A stretch of DNA of 17,968 nucleotides, taken from REEB95 sp050729835 (lineage in GTDB: Bacteria > Pseudomonadota > Alphaproteobacteria > ATCC43930 > CGMCC-115725). How positions within the stretch are numbered: the first letter of the stretch is position 1; each line of letters opens with the position of its first letter. The stretch covers positions 1-17,968 of the forward strand of contig JBOHLS010000038.1 in the NCBI GenBank assembly GCA_050729835.1, written 5' to 3'. This document shows, one piece after another, positions 7,664 to 15,207 of this stretch. The translations under genes were made by a program, and so were the position numbers. The notes under the pieces are model-generated. The model made no database searches and was not told the DNA's origin. It worked only from the letters and a program-made list of their open reading frames with translations.

Positions 7664-8445
7664 GCGCCGCCGCGTCTGAAATCGCTTTCGATCACGTCAG
7701 CAAAAGCTTCGAACGCTCGGACGGCGGCACATTCGAAGCGGTGCGCGACCTAAACTTCACCATCGCCCGCGGCGAGCTGGTCGCGGTGCTCGGCAAGACC
7801 GGCTGCGGTAAATCGACCATGTTCAATTTGCTGGCCGGGCTGATCCAGCCATCTGCTGGCACGGTTCGTGTCCAGGGTCGCGATCCATACCGCGATTTTG
7901 ACTGGTTCCGCAGTAAGGTCGGCATCGTCTTCCAGAGCGATAGGCTCATGCCCTGGCGCAACGCGCTTGAGAACATCGCCCTCGGCCTTGAGATCAACAA
8001 GGTGCCGCCGGCCGAACGCGAGGCGATTGCGGCGCGCTGGCTCGAGCGTTTGGGCCTTGCGGGGCATGCCCTGGATTATCCCCACGCGCTGTCGGGTGGC
8101 ATGCGCCAGCGCGTTTCGATCGCGCGCGCTTTTGCCGTTAAGCCGGACATCTTGCTGGCCGACGAACCGTTCTCCGCCCTGGACGAGTTGACCGGCAACG
8201 CGCTGCGGGCCGAGTTTCTCGACCTGGTGCGCGATACCGGCGCAACCAGCATCTTCATCACCCATTCGATCGACGAGGCGTTGCAGCTCGGCCGGCGCGT
8301 CCTCGTCTTCCGTCGGCCGGCGCGGCTGATCTACACCGCAGCGGCTGGCCGCGATCTCATCAGCGCGCAGCGCGCCAAGATCCGCGAGGAGATCCTGCGC
8401 GCTCTCGCCGATGAAACCGTCGCCGATCAGGGGGCTTCATCATGA
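7660..8445 (+). CDS. ABC transporter ATPase (SsuB/TauB-like)
   Basis: This 261-residue ATPase drives the importer encoded just upstream. All nucleotide-binding elements are intact: Walker A GKTGCGKST at 45-53, Q-loop Gln92, signature LSGGM at 144-148, Walker B ILLADEP at 164-170 and the switch His202. The length and the FQSDRLMPWRNALENI stretch fit the nitrate/sulfonate subfamily. I chose the ATG at 7660, which overlaps the permease stop; a longer in-frame extension reads back into the permease gene and is an artefact. Its own stop overlaps the amidohydrolase start as ATGA, which ties the transporter to the enzyme genes. Confidence 0.92.
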   Translation: MSAAASEIAFDHVSKSFERSDGGTFEAVRDLNFTIARGELVAVLGKTGCGKSTMFNLLAGLIQPSAGTVRVQGRDPYRDFDWFRSKVGIVFQSDRLMPWRNALENIALGLEINKVPPAEREAIAARWLERLGLAGHALDYPHALSGGMRQRVSIARAFAVKPDILLADEPFSALDELTGNALRAEFLDLVRDTGATSIFITHSIDEALQLGRRVLVFRRPARLIYTAAAGRDLISAQRAKIREEILRALADETVADQGASS

Positions 8446-9419
8446 TCGTCGATACGCATGCGCATTTCGTTCCGGGCGCGTTGCTCGAAGAGGTGAAGAG
8501 TAGCCAGCGCCTCTTCCCCTCTATCGTGGCGACCAGCGAAGGCGCCGGCGTCAAGCTGGCTTTCGCGGGCAACGCGCCGACACGGCCGGTTTCACCCAAG
8601 CTGATCAATCTCGACCAGCGGCACGAGTGGCTGGTTGCGCAGAAGATCGACTGCCAACTCGCGGGCGGCTGGATCGACATCTTTGGTTACGAGTTGCCGC
8701 CGGCGGAAGGTGCCGATTGGTGCCGCTTCGTCAATGCGCACATGCTCAAGGCGGCCGCAGCCCTGCCTGCGCTGCGGCCGTTGGCATGTGTGCCGCTGCA
8801 AAGTGGCACTCTTGCCGCGATAGTGCTCGAAGAAGCGCTGAGTCAGGGTTTCAAGGGGATCATGATCGGGACCCAGCCGAAAGGTATGGGCGGCACGCTC
8901 GATGATCCTGATCTCACGCCGTTCTGGGAGGCGGCATCGGCGAAACAAGTCGCGGTGTTCGTCCATCCGATGTTCGTTTGCGGCGACGATCGACTCGGCA
9001 CCTACGATATGGTCAACGCCATCGGCCGTCTTGCGGACACCAGCATCGCGATAACGCGGCTGCTCTATTCGGGTCACTTGCAGAAGTACGATGGTGTGCG
9101 GCTCGTCATTTCGCATGGTGGCGGCGCACTGCCCTATGCACTCGGCCGACTGCAACGCAACAACGCGATCCATCCTAATCAGTACGCCGATGCTGCCGAC
9201 GCATTCCGCCGGCTCTATTTCGATACCGTCCTGTTCGATCCACGTGCGCTGCGCTTCCTTTGCGATCTTACCGGTAGCGATAAGGTCGTGCTCGGCTCCG
9301 ACCATCCATTCCCGATTGGCGACGACAATCCGACCAAGATCGTCGTCGAGACGCCGCTCAGCGACGCGGAACGCCGGCAAATCCTCGGCGAGACGGCGAA
9401 GCGGATTTTCCATCTCTAG
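8442..9419 (+). CDS. ACMSD-family amidohydrolase, probable metal-dependent decarboxylase
   Basis: This 325-residue TIM-barrel protein belongs to the amidohydrolase_2/ACMSD family, whose members include 2-amino-3-carboxymuconate-6-semialdehyde, gamma-resorcylate and 5-carboxyvanillate decarboxylases. The metal and catalytic ligands are in place: His6 and His8 (DTHAHF), His175 (FVHPMF), His225 (SHGGG) and Asp287 (GSDHPF). The strand-4 Lys of carboxylysine-bridged relatives is not used in this family. Some relatives are hydrolases or hydratases, so decarboxylation is likely but not proven. An AGGGGG ribosome-binding stretch precedes the ATG, which overlaps the ATPase stop. The protein sits between the importer and a second, unrelated decarboxylase, which supports a role in carboxylated-aromatic catabolism. 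Confidence 0.85.
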   Translation: MIVDTHAHFVPGALLEEVKSSQRLFPSIVATSEGAGVKLAFAGNAPTRPVSPKLINLDQRHEWLVAQKIDCQLAGGWIDIFGYELPPAEGADWCRFVNAHMLKAAAALPALRPLACVPLQSGTLAAIVLEEALSQGFKGIMIGTQPKGMGGTLDDPDLTPFWEAASAKQVAVFVHPMFVCGDDRLGTYDMVNAIGRLADTSIAITRLLYSGHLQKYDGVRLVISHGGGALPYALGRLQRNNAIHPNQYADAADAFRRLYFDTVLFDPRALRFLCDLTGSDKVVLGSDHPFPIGDDNPTKIVVETPLSDAERRQILGETAKRIFHL

Positions 9420-9458
9420 GCGGCGGCTGGTATAGTCACCGGCCAGGAGGCAGCGCAC

Positions 9459-11123
9459 ATGGACGACGTCACCGAACGCCGCGCACGCGGTCAAGCCGCC
9501 GGGCCGAAACCCGATTTCCAGGCGCATCTGCGCGAGCTCGAGACGCGCGGCCTTCTCGTCCGCGTCGACCGTCCGATCAACAAGGATACCGAGCTGCATC
9601 CGCTGGTGCGCTGGCAATTCCAGGGCCGCGTACCCGATGACAAGCGCCGTGCCTTCCTGTTCACTAACGTCGTCGATTCCAAAGGCCGTAAATACGACAT
9701 CCCCGTCGCGGTCGGCGCCTTGGCCTCGTCGCGCCAGATCTATGCCATCGGCATGGGCCGGCCCGAGGCGGAGATCGGCGCCGCTTGGATGCACGCCATC
9801 GCCAACCCAATTCCGCCGGTGCGCGTCAATCAAGCGCCCTGTCAGGAGGTCGTGGTCACCGGCGATGCGCTCAAGACACCGGGCGGTGGCCTGGCAGCGT
9901 TGCCGGTGCCGATTTCGACGCCCGGCTTCGATGCCGCCCCTTATTTCACCATGACGCTGTGTATCACCAAGGATCCAGAAACCGGCATTCGCAACGCCGG
10001 TACCTATCGCGCACAGCTCAAGGCGACGGACAGGCTGGGCGTCCGCATGGCGACGCGGATCGGCGGTGCCGGCGGCTATCAGCATTGGCTGAAACATCGC
10101 GCGCGCAAGCAGCCGATGCCCTGCGCCATCGTGCTCGGCGCGGCGCCGGTAGTGGTCTTCACCGGCCCGCAGAAGCTGCCGCTCGACATGGATGAAATGG
10201 CGGTCGCCGGCGGTCTCGCCGGCGAAGCCGTGCGCATGGTGAAGTGCGTTTCGATTGATCTCGACGTGCCGGCCGATGCCGAAATCGTCGTCGAAGGCCT
10301 GATCGACCCCGAGTTGCTCGAGCCCGAAGGGCCATTCGGCGAAAGCCATGGCCACGTCGCGCTGGAAGATTTCAACATGTCCATGCAGGTCACGGCGATC
10401 ACGCACAAGAAATCGCCGGTACTGGTGTCGATCATCAGCCAGGTCACACCCAGCGAATCCAGCACGATCAAGAAGGTGGCGTACGAGCCGCTGTTCCTCG
10501 CCCACTTACGCGATGTGCTCGGCATCAAGCAGGTCAGGCAGACGGTGATGCACGAGCCGCTGAGCGATCTGCGGCCGATGATTTTCGTGCAGCTTGCGAA
10601 CAATACGCCACATACCGAGATCTGGCGCGCGCTGCAGGGCGCGGCGTCGCTCAAGGGCGATTGGGGCAAGGTCGTGATCGCGGTGAGCGAGGACATCGAT
10701 CCGTTGAGCACCGACGCGGTGCTGTGGTCGATCGCCTATCGCTGCAATCCGATCGAGGATATCCACATAGCGCCGTACCGGTCGCGAGGCCACGCACCGA
10801 AATCCGGCCCGCGCAATGAGGAATCGACGCTGCTGATCGACGCAACACTCAAGCATGCGATGCCGCCCTTGGCGCTGCCGGCCAAGGAATACATGGAGCG
10901 CGCGAAAAAGATCTGGGAAGAACTCGGCTTGCCGACGCTCAATCCGGCGCCGCCCTGGCATGGCTACTCGCTCGGCGACTGGGACGACATCTGGGAACGC
11001 TATGCCCGCCGCGCGGTTGCCGGCGATTGGGAAGAAAGCGGCCGCGAGACCTATGCCCGGCGCCGCGGCGGTCTCACGCCCGAGACGCCGGTGCGCAGCG
11101 TCGAGACACAGCCGAAGAAGTAA
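9459..11123 (+). CDS. UbiD-family prFMN-dependent decarboxylase
   Basis: This 554-residue protein is a UbiD/Fdc-type reversible (de)carboxylase that uses prenylated FMN. Key elements are RNAGTYR at 178-184, which contains a prFMN/Mn-binding segment and probable catalytic Arg184, and EGPFGE at 290-295, which supplies the two acidic residues Glu290 and Glu295 of the R-E-E triad. The length is within the 450-560 range of the family, with a C-terminal extension rich in Arg and Thr. A good AGGAGG at 9445-9450 lies eight bases before the ATG. UbiD enzymes act on unsaturated and aromatic acids; the substrate here is unknown. The gene closes the plus-strand run and is convergent with the second importer operon with a three-base gap and no obvious terminator between them. 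Confidence 0.93.
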   Translation: MDDVTERRARGQAAGPKPDFQAHLRELETRGLLVRVDRPINKDTELHPLVRWQFQGRVPDDKRRAFLFTNVVDSKGRKYDIPVAVGALASSRQIYAIGMGRPEAEIGAAWMHAIANPIPPVRVNQAPCQEVVVTGDALKTPGGGLAALPVPISTPGFDAAPYFTMTLCITKDPETGIRNAGTYRAQLKATDRLGVRMATRIGGAGGYQHWLKHRARKQPMPCAIVLGAAPVVVFTGPQKLPLDMDEMAVAGGLAGEAVRMVKCVSIDLDVPADAEIVVEGLIDPELLEPEGPFGESHGHVALEDFNMSMQVTAITHKKSPVLVSIISQVTPSESSTIKKVAYEPLFLAHLRDVLGIKQVRQTVMHEPLSDLRPMIFVQLANNTPHTEIWRALQGAASLKGDWGKVVIAVSEDIDPLSTDAVLWSIAYRCNPIEDIHIAPYRSRGHAPKSGPRNEESTLLIDATLKHAMPPLALPAKEYMERAKKIWEELGLPTLNPAPPWHGYSLGDWDDIWERYARRAVAGDWEESGRETYARRRGGLTPETPVRSVETQPKK

Positions 11124-11126
11124 CGC

Positions 11127-12194
11127 TCAGCTCTTCGCCGCCTTGGCCAGCGCGATCACCTTCTCCTTGTCGAACTCGTTGATCTCGTCGATCAAGGCGT
11201 TGGTGAAGAGCGGTTTGACGTCGGCGATCTTGAGGCCGATGAAGTCCGCCTCGGCTCGCCACTCCTTTTCCTGGATCGAGCCGAGCTTGGCGCCTTTGTA
11301 AGGCGGACGATAAAGCGTCAGCCGGCGCTTGACCGTCTCGATCGTCCGCTGCACCGCTTCGCTGGGCGTGACGCCGCGCGGCGCCGTGCCCGGGAACATA
11401 TCGAGAAAAGCGCGCGCGCCGGCCGCGGGATTGGCCAGGATATAAACGGTCGACATCGCGATCGAGCGTCCAAAGGCAACACAGGCGGCACGGTTCTTGG
11501 CGATGTAGTCGCGGCGGGCACCAATGAAGAAGCCGCCGATAAACGGAATGCGGTCCGGCCGCGGCAGATAGCGGAGCTGCATGCCGGCGCCTTCGATGGC
11601 GCCGAAACCGGTATCGTAATAAGCCAGAGCGTCGATCACGCCGCGTTCGAGCGCGACGCCGGCGCTGACCCCTTCGCCCACCACCACCCAGGACACGTCC
11701 TTGTCGGGATCGATGCCGAGATTCTTTAGCACTTCGCGCGTCACCGGGTAATCGGTAGCGCCCAGATTCGAGACGCCGATCTTTTTGCCCTTGAGGTCGG
11801 CATAGTCCTTGATCGGCGATCCCGGCTTGACCGCGACGTCCCATTTGTACGGATAGGTATATTCGTAGAACGCCTGGATCGGCGGCAGCTGGCCCTTGGC
11901 ATAAAGCGGCAACGCGACCGACGGGCTGATGACGCCGAATTGAATATCGCCTTTGTCCATGGCGATGAAGGTGCTGCTCAGCGAGCCGAGCGCCAGGCCT
12001 TCGAGGTGATAGCCCTGCTCGCGCATGAAGCCCAGGCGCTCGCCGATCATGACGTTCATGAATGTGGCGTTGAGGATCTTGAGCCCGACGCCGAGTTTCA
12101 GGGTCGGCAGCACTTGAGTCTGCGCCCATGCCGCGGGGCCAAATGTTGCGGCCGCCAGGCCCGATAGAATCGCGTCGCGTCGCGTCAGTCGCAC
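11127..12194 (-). CDS. ABC transporter substrate-binding protein, NMT1-like, Tat-type signal
   Basis: This 355-residue binding protein starts at a GTG preceded by GGGGGAGG, a strong ribosome-binding site. The N-terminus has a twin-arginine (TRRDAIL, residues 4-10), a hydrophobic stretch and an AWA cleavage site at 22-24, so Tat export is possible, although the motif is not a full consensus. The mature protein has the NMT1/THI5-type features DKGDIQFGVISPSVALPLYA and the PIKDYADLKGKKIGVSNLGA ligand loop. It is clearly distinct from the binding protein at 5898-6872. It is the last gene of a minus-strand operon, 24 bases after the permease stop, with a stem-loop between them. The ligand is unknown. 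Confidence 0.85.
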   Translation of the reverse strand: MRLTRRDAILSGLAAATFGPAAWAQTQVLPTLKLGVGLKILNATFMNVMIGERLGFMREQGYHLEGLALGSLSSTFIAMDKGDIQFGVISPSVALPLYAKGQLPPIQAFYEYTYPYKWDVAVKPGSPIKDYADLKGKKIGVSNLGATDYPVTREVLKNLGIDPDKDVSWVVVGEGVSAGVALERGVIDALAYYDTGFGAIEGAGMQLRYLPRPDRIPFIGGFFIGARRDYIAKNRAACVAFGRSIAMSTVYILANPAAGARAFLDMFPGTAPRGVTPSEAVQRTIETVKRRLTLYRPPYKGAKLGSIQEKEWRAEADFIGLKIADVKPLFTNALIDEINEFDKEKVIALAKAAKS

Positions 12195-12215
12195 GGTTTC
12201 CTCCCCCGATTACGG

Positions 12216-12238
12216 CCGTCAGGTCTTATGCCTGACGG
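12216..12238 (-). repeat. 8-bp perfect stem-loop at the permease/binding-protein junction
   Basis: The arms CCGTCAGG (12216-12223) and CCTGACGG (12231-12238) flank a seven-base loop. The hairpin includes the permease stop codon. On the minus strand no U-run follows, so it is not a typical intrinsic terminator. Placed between the permease and the downstream binding-protein gene, it could stabilise or process the mRNA so that binding protein is made in excess. That role is inference. Confidence 0.6.
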
Positions 12239-13055
12239 TCCAATGGATAATACGCCGTTCACAGAAACGAATCACCAGATGGAGCGCAATGCCGATCACG
12301 CCGAGCAGGATCAAGGCGGCGAACACGCTGGCGACGTCAGTCGCCGCCTGCGCCTGCACGATAGTGACACCAATTCCCTGCTGCGCACCGAGGAATTCGG
12401 CGACGATCGTGCCCAGCAATGCGTAGACCATGCCCATGTCGAGGCCAGCGAAAATATAGGGTGCGGCCGACGGCAATTTGACGACGCGATAGGTTTCAAA
12501 CCGCGACGCCGACAGCGCCCGCATCAGTTCGAGGCGTTCTGGTTCGGTGCTACGGATGCCGGTGAACGAGTTGACCATCAGCGGAAAGAAGGCCAACAAG
12601 GCCGCCATTGCAATCTTCGAGCCGTCGCCGAAGCCGAACCAGATGACAATGAGTGGCGCGATCGCGACCTTCGGTAAGACCTGCAGCGCGAAGGCATAAG
12701 GCATGAGCACGATTTCGACGGCACGCGATTCGGCCATCAGCGATCCGGTAGCAACGCCGAGCACGGCGCCGATGACAAAGCCGCTGACCGCGTTAGACAG
12801 TGTGCTGGCGATCGGAAGATAGAACCCGGCCTGGCTGTTGAGCGGCACATCCAACCCCGACCACAGCGCGCGCAGCACCGCGGCCGGCGGCGGAAGGATG
12901 TAGGGCGGAACCTTCAGCCAATCGACGCACAGCTGCCAAAGCAGCACGAGCACGATGCCGCCCCCGAGCGTGAGCGCGAACCGCGCCAGACGCCCGAGGC
13001 CATAACTCGCGCCCGCGCGTTCGAGCGACAGGTCTTCCGCGGCAAGCCGGCTCAT
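12219..13055 (-). CDS. ABC transporter permease (SsuC-like), second importer
   Basis: This 278-residue membrane protein has about six hydrophobic segments and the binding-protein-dependent permease loop (MRALSASRFETYRVVKLPSA followed by APYIFAGLDM). The YILPPPAAVLRALW segment and the C-terminal GTIVAEFLGAQQGIGVTIV block are typical of nitrate/sulfonate/pyrimidine-type permeases. The start ATG overlaps the stop of the ATPase gene (ATGA), and the stop lies inside the stem-loop before the binding-protein gene. The operon order is ATPase, permease, binding protein, the reverse of the first importer, which suggests that the two importers did not arise by a recent local duplication. Confidence 0.88.
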   Translation of the reverse strand: MSRLAAEDLSLERAGASYGLGRLARFALTLGGGIVLVLLWQLCVDWLKVPPYILPPPAAVLRALWSGLDVPLNSQAGFYLPIASTLSNAVSGFVIGAVLGVATGSLMAESRAVEIVLMPYAFALQVLPKVAIAPLIVIWFGFGDGSKIAMAALLAFFPLMVNSFTGIRSTEPERLELMRALSASRFETYRVVKLPSAAPYIFAGLDMGMVYALLGTIVAEFLGAQQGIGVTIVQAQAATDVASVFAALILLGVIGIALHLVIRFCERRIIHWTVRHKT

Positions 13056-13858
13056 GGCGTTGCCGCCGCGCCGCGGTCGAGCATGACGCGAATCTCGCGC
13101 GTCAGCCGCAAATAGGCAGGCTCTCCCGGCGTCGTATCGAATGCGCGCGGTCGCGGCAGGTCAATCGGCAGATCGCCGACGATGCGGCCGGGGCGGGCCG
13201 ACATGACCACGACGCGGTCGCCGAGAAACACGGCTTCGGCGATGCTATGCGTGATCAAGACCACCGTCTTGCCGCTCAGCGACCAAAGCTGCTGCAACTC
13301 GACATTCATGCGTTCGCGCGTCAACGCGTCGAGCGCTCCGAACGGCTCATCCATCAGCAGCACCCGCGGATCGCGCGCCAAGGCCCGGCAAATGGCAACG
13401 CGTTGCTGCATGCCGCCGGAGAGCTCATACGGGTATTTGTCCTCGAAGCCGGTGAGCCCCGTCATCGACAGCAATTCGTGGACGCGATCGTTGTTGCCGG
13501 CGCGCCAGCCGCCGACCCGGAGTGGCAGCCGCACGTTATCCGTCACCGTCAACCAAGGCAGCAGCGTCGCGTGCTGGAACGCAACGCCGACCTCGCGCGA
13601 AGCGCCGGAAATCCGCTTGCCGGCAAGCGTGAGGCGGCCCGCGCTCGGTTCGGTAAGGCCTGCAATCAGGCGAAGCAGCGTGCTCTTGCCGCAGCCGGTC
13701 GGCCCGACAATGGAAATAAATTCGCCGTCTGGGATCGTCAAGTCGAACGGCGCCAACGCCTCGATTGTCCCACCATCCGTTGTCCGATAGGTCTTGGCAA
13801 CGCCTGCCGCCGCAATGAGCGGCGTCGGTACTGTTGTGGGGGACGCCGCGGTTTTCAT
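13052..13858 (-). CDS. ABC transporter ATPase (SsuB-like), second importer
   Basis: This 268-residue ATPase has intact motifs: Walker A GPTGCGKST at 52-60, Q-loop Gln95, signature LSGGM at 146-150, Walker B VLLMDEP at 166-172 and switch His204. I chose the ATG at 13858. An in-frame frame extends 44 residues further upstream but is low-complexity and carries a promoter-like sequence inside it, so it is unlikely to be translated. The ATG has no clear Shine-Dalgarno, but a TTGACG-17-CTATGG promoter ends seven bases before it, which fits a leaderless transcript. It leads the second importer operon. Confidence 0.9.
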   Translation of the reverse strand: MKTAASPTTVPTPLIAAAGVAKTYRTTDGGTIEALAPFDLTIPDGEFISIVGPTGCGKSTLLRLIAGLTEPSAGRLTLAGKRISGASREVGVAFQHATLLPWLTVTDNVRLPLRVGGWRAGNNDRVHELLSMTGLTGFEDKYPYELSGGMQQRVAICRALARDPRVLLMDEPFGALDALTRERMNVELQQLWSLSGKTVVLITHSIAEAVFLGDRVVVMSARPGRIVGDLPIDLPRPRAFDTTPGEPAYLRLTREIRVMLDRGAAATP

Positions 13859-13865
13859 CGACCGA

Positions 13866-13894
13866 CCATAGGTTTGACGCGGTAAAACCGTCAA
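13866..13894 (-). promoter_or_regulatory. Candidate sigma70-type promoter with overlapping operator-like inverted repeat
   Basis: Read on the minus strand, TTGACG (13894-13889), a 17-base spacer and CTATGG (13871-13866) precede the ATPase ATG by seven bases. Predicted transcription would begin at or next to the ATG. The same region holds a 6-bp inverted repeat, TTGACG (13874-13879) and CGTCAA (13889-13894) with nine bases between, so one arm is the -35 hexamer itself. A regulator bound here would block the promoter. The promoter match is good; the regulator is unknown. Confidence 0.5.
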
Positions 13895-14057
13895 TCTTCC
13901 TTCTCGGCGGGTGGCTGGATGACTCGGGCGATATCCACTAGGCTGTCGTTGCGCGTGGCGCGCCGCGGATTGTGCCTCGGCTGCAATCACCGGCGGAGAA
14001 GAGGGTCGTGCATACGATAACCTCGGCCTGGCTGCGGACTCTTTTGATGGTGTCGGC

Positions 14058-14564
14058 GTGAAACAAGCTGCTTCACAAGCTGCCGGTGAGTTCTGGAAAT
14101 TCTCGCTCGCGTTCTATGCGCTGCCAGGCGTCGCGCCGGCTTGTCTGGTGCTTCAGAACCGGCGTGGGCTCGGCGTCAATCTCGCGCTTTACTGTTGTTG
14201 GCTGGGCATAAGCGGGCGCGGCCGGATCGACGCCGCGCAGCTTGATGCGGCTGACGAATTGATCGCGCCCTGGCGCCGTGACGTTATCGAGCCCCTGCGC
14301 GCAGCCCTTCGCGGCCTGAAGTCATTCGCCGCAACCGACCCGGATGCAAACGCGCTGCACGAGCGCGTCAAGGCGCTTGAGCTCGAATCCGAACGGATCT
14401 GTCAACGTCGCCTGGCCGCGCTTGCGCCGCCGGCCGGGGTACGTGATGCCACAGGTCGGCTCGAAGACGCCAGCGCCAATCTCGCGATTTATCTCGGGCT
14501 GGCACGTGCCGACGGAGCGCCGCTTTTGGCAGCCCTTAAGGGTTTCAGCGGCGCGGCGGCTTGA
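14058..14564 (+). CDS. TIGR02444 family (DUF2390) conserved protein
   Basis: This 168-residue protein matches the TIGR02444/DUF2390 pattern: an N-terminal FWKFSLAFYALPGVAPACLV helix-turn region, then QNRRGLGVNLALYCCWLG, an APWRRDVIEPLRAALRGLK helix and a helical C-terminus. The family is small, cytoplasmic and of unknown function, common in proteobacteria. The only reasonable start is the GTG at 14058, since upstream in-frame codons offer no better start; no clear Shine-Dalgarno is seen. Its last 20 bases overlap the 3' end of the convergent ubiX gene. It is divergent from the second importer operon, with about 200 bases between them. Confidence 0.8.
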   Translation: MKQAASQAAGEFWKFSLAFYALPGVAPACLVLQNRRGLGVNLALYCCWLGISGRGRIDAAQLDAADELIAPWRRDVIEPLRAALRGLKSFAATDPDANALHERVKALELESERICQRRLAALAPPAGVRDATGRLEDASANLAIYLGLARADGAPLLAALKGFSGAAA

Positions 14565-15207
14565 ACCCTGCGTCGGTGGTCGCGGCCGAAATGCCGTCAT
14601 CGGCTGGCGCCGAAGCGCGCGTGCCTTTTTCCTTCATGCCGCGCCAGCGAGCGACCAGACCGGTTTCGATTTCGAAGAGGTCGAGCACGCGGCCGACAGT
14701 ATGGTCGACGATCTCATCGATCTGAACCGGGCGGGGATAGAACGCGGGCACCGGCGGATAGACGATTGCGCCCATCTCGGTGACCGCCGTCATGGCGCGC
14801 AGATGACCGAGATGGAGCGGCGTTTCGCGCAACAGCAGGACGAGCTTCCGCCGTTCCTTCAGGATCACGTCCGCCGCACGTGACACGAGATTGGTCGTGA
14901 CGCCGGTGGCGATGGCCGAAAGCGTCTGCACCGAACACGGCGCGACAATCATGCCGCTGGTCTTGAACGAGCCGCTTGAGATCGTGGCGCCGATATCCTG
15001 TTCGCTATAGGCGTGGCTCGCCAGGGCGGCGAGATCGGCAAGTTTAAGCTGCGGCTCTTCCTGCGCCAAAGTCATCTGGCCGGCGCGGCTTACCACGAGG
15101 TGCGTTTCGACGCCGGCTTCGTGCAGCGCCTGCAGCATGCGAACGCCATAGATGACGCCGGAGGCGCCGGTGATGCCAATGATGAGCCGCCGAGGCCGTT
15201 CGGACAT
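14545..15207 (-). CDS. ubiX: UbiX-type flavin prenyltransferase
   Basis: This 220-residue flavoprotein joins dimethylallyl phosphate to FMN to make the prFMN cofactor of UbiD enzymes. Visible signatures are GITGASGVIYGVRML at 11-25 (FMN-phosphate binding), SGSFKTSGMIVAPCS at 78-92, and RETPLHLGHLRAM at 127-139 (substrate-phosphate binding). The C-terminal 25-30 residues extend beyond the usual 190-200 residue length and look disordered. I chose the ATG at 15207 because it directly precedes the Rossmann-like first strand; upstream in-frame residues are non-conserved. It could serve ubiquinone synthesis, the UbiD enzyme at 9459-11123, or both; it is 3.4 kb away and on the opposite strand. Confidence 0.93.
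   Translation of the reverse strand: MSERPRRLIIGITGASGVIYGVRMLQALHEAGVETHLVVSRAGQMTLAQEEPQLKLADLAALASHAYSEQDIGATISSGSFKTSGMIVAPCSVQTLSAIATGVTTNLVSRAADVILKERRKLVLLLRETPLHLGHLRAMTAVTEMGAIVYPPVPAFYPRPVQIDEIVDHTVGRVLDLFEIETGLVARWRGMKEKGTRASAPADDGISAATTDAGFKPPRR

Noticed and set aside
8592..10505. 637-residue open frame on the minus strand opposite the amidohydrolase and UbiD genes
   Set aside because: It is a mirror of two strongly supported genes, has an Arg/His/Asp-rich shadow composition and no recognisable motif.
13859..13990. N-terminal extension of the second ATPase
   Set aside because: The 44 added residues are low complexity and overlap a good promoter; family members start near the chosen ATG.
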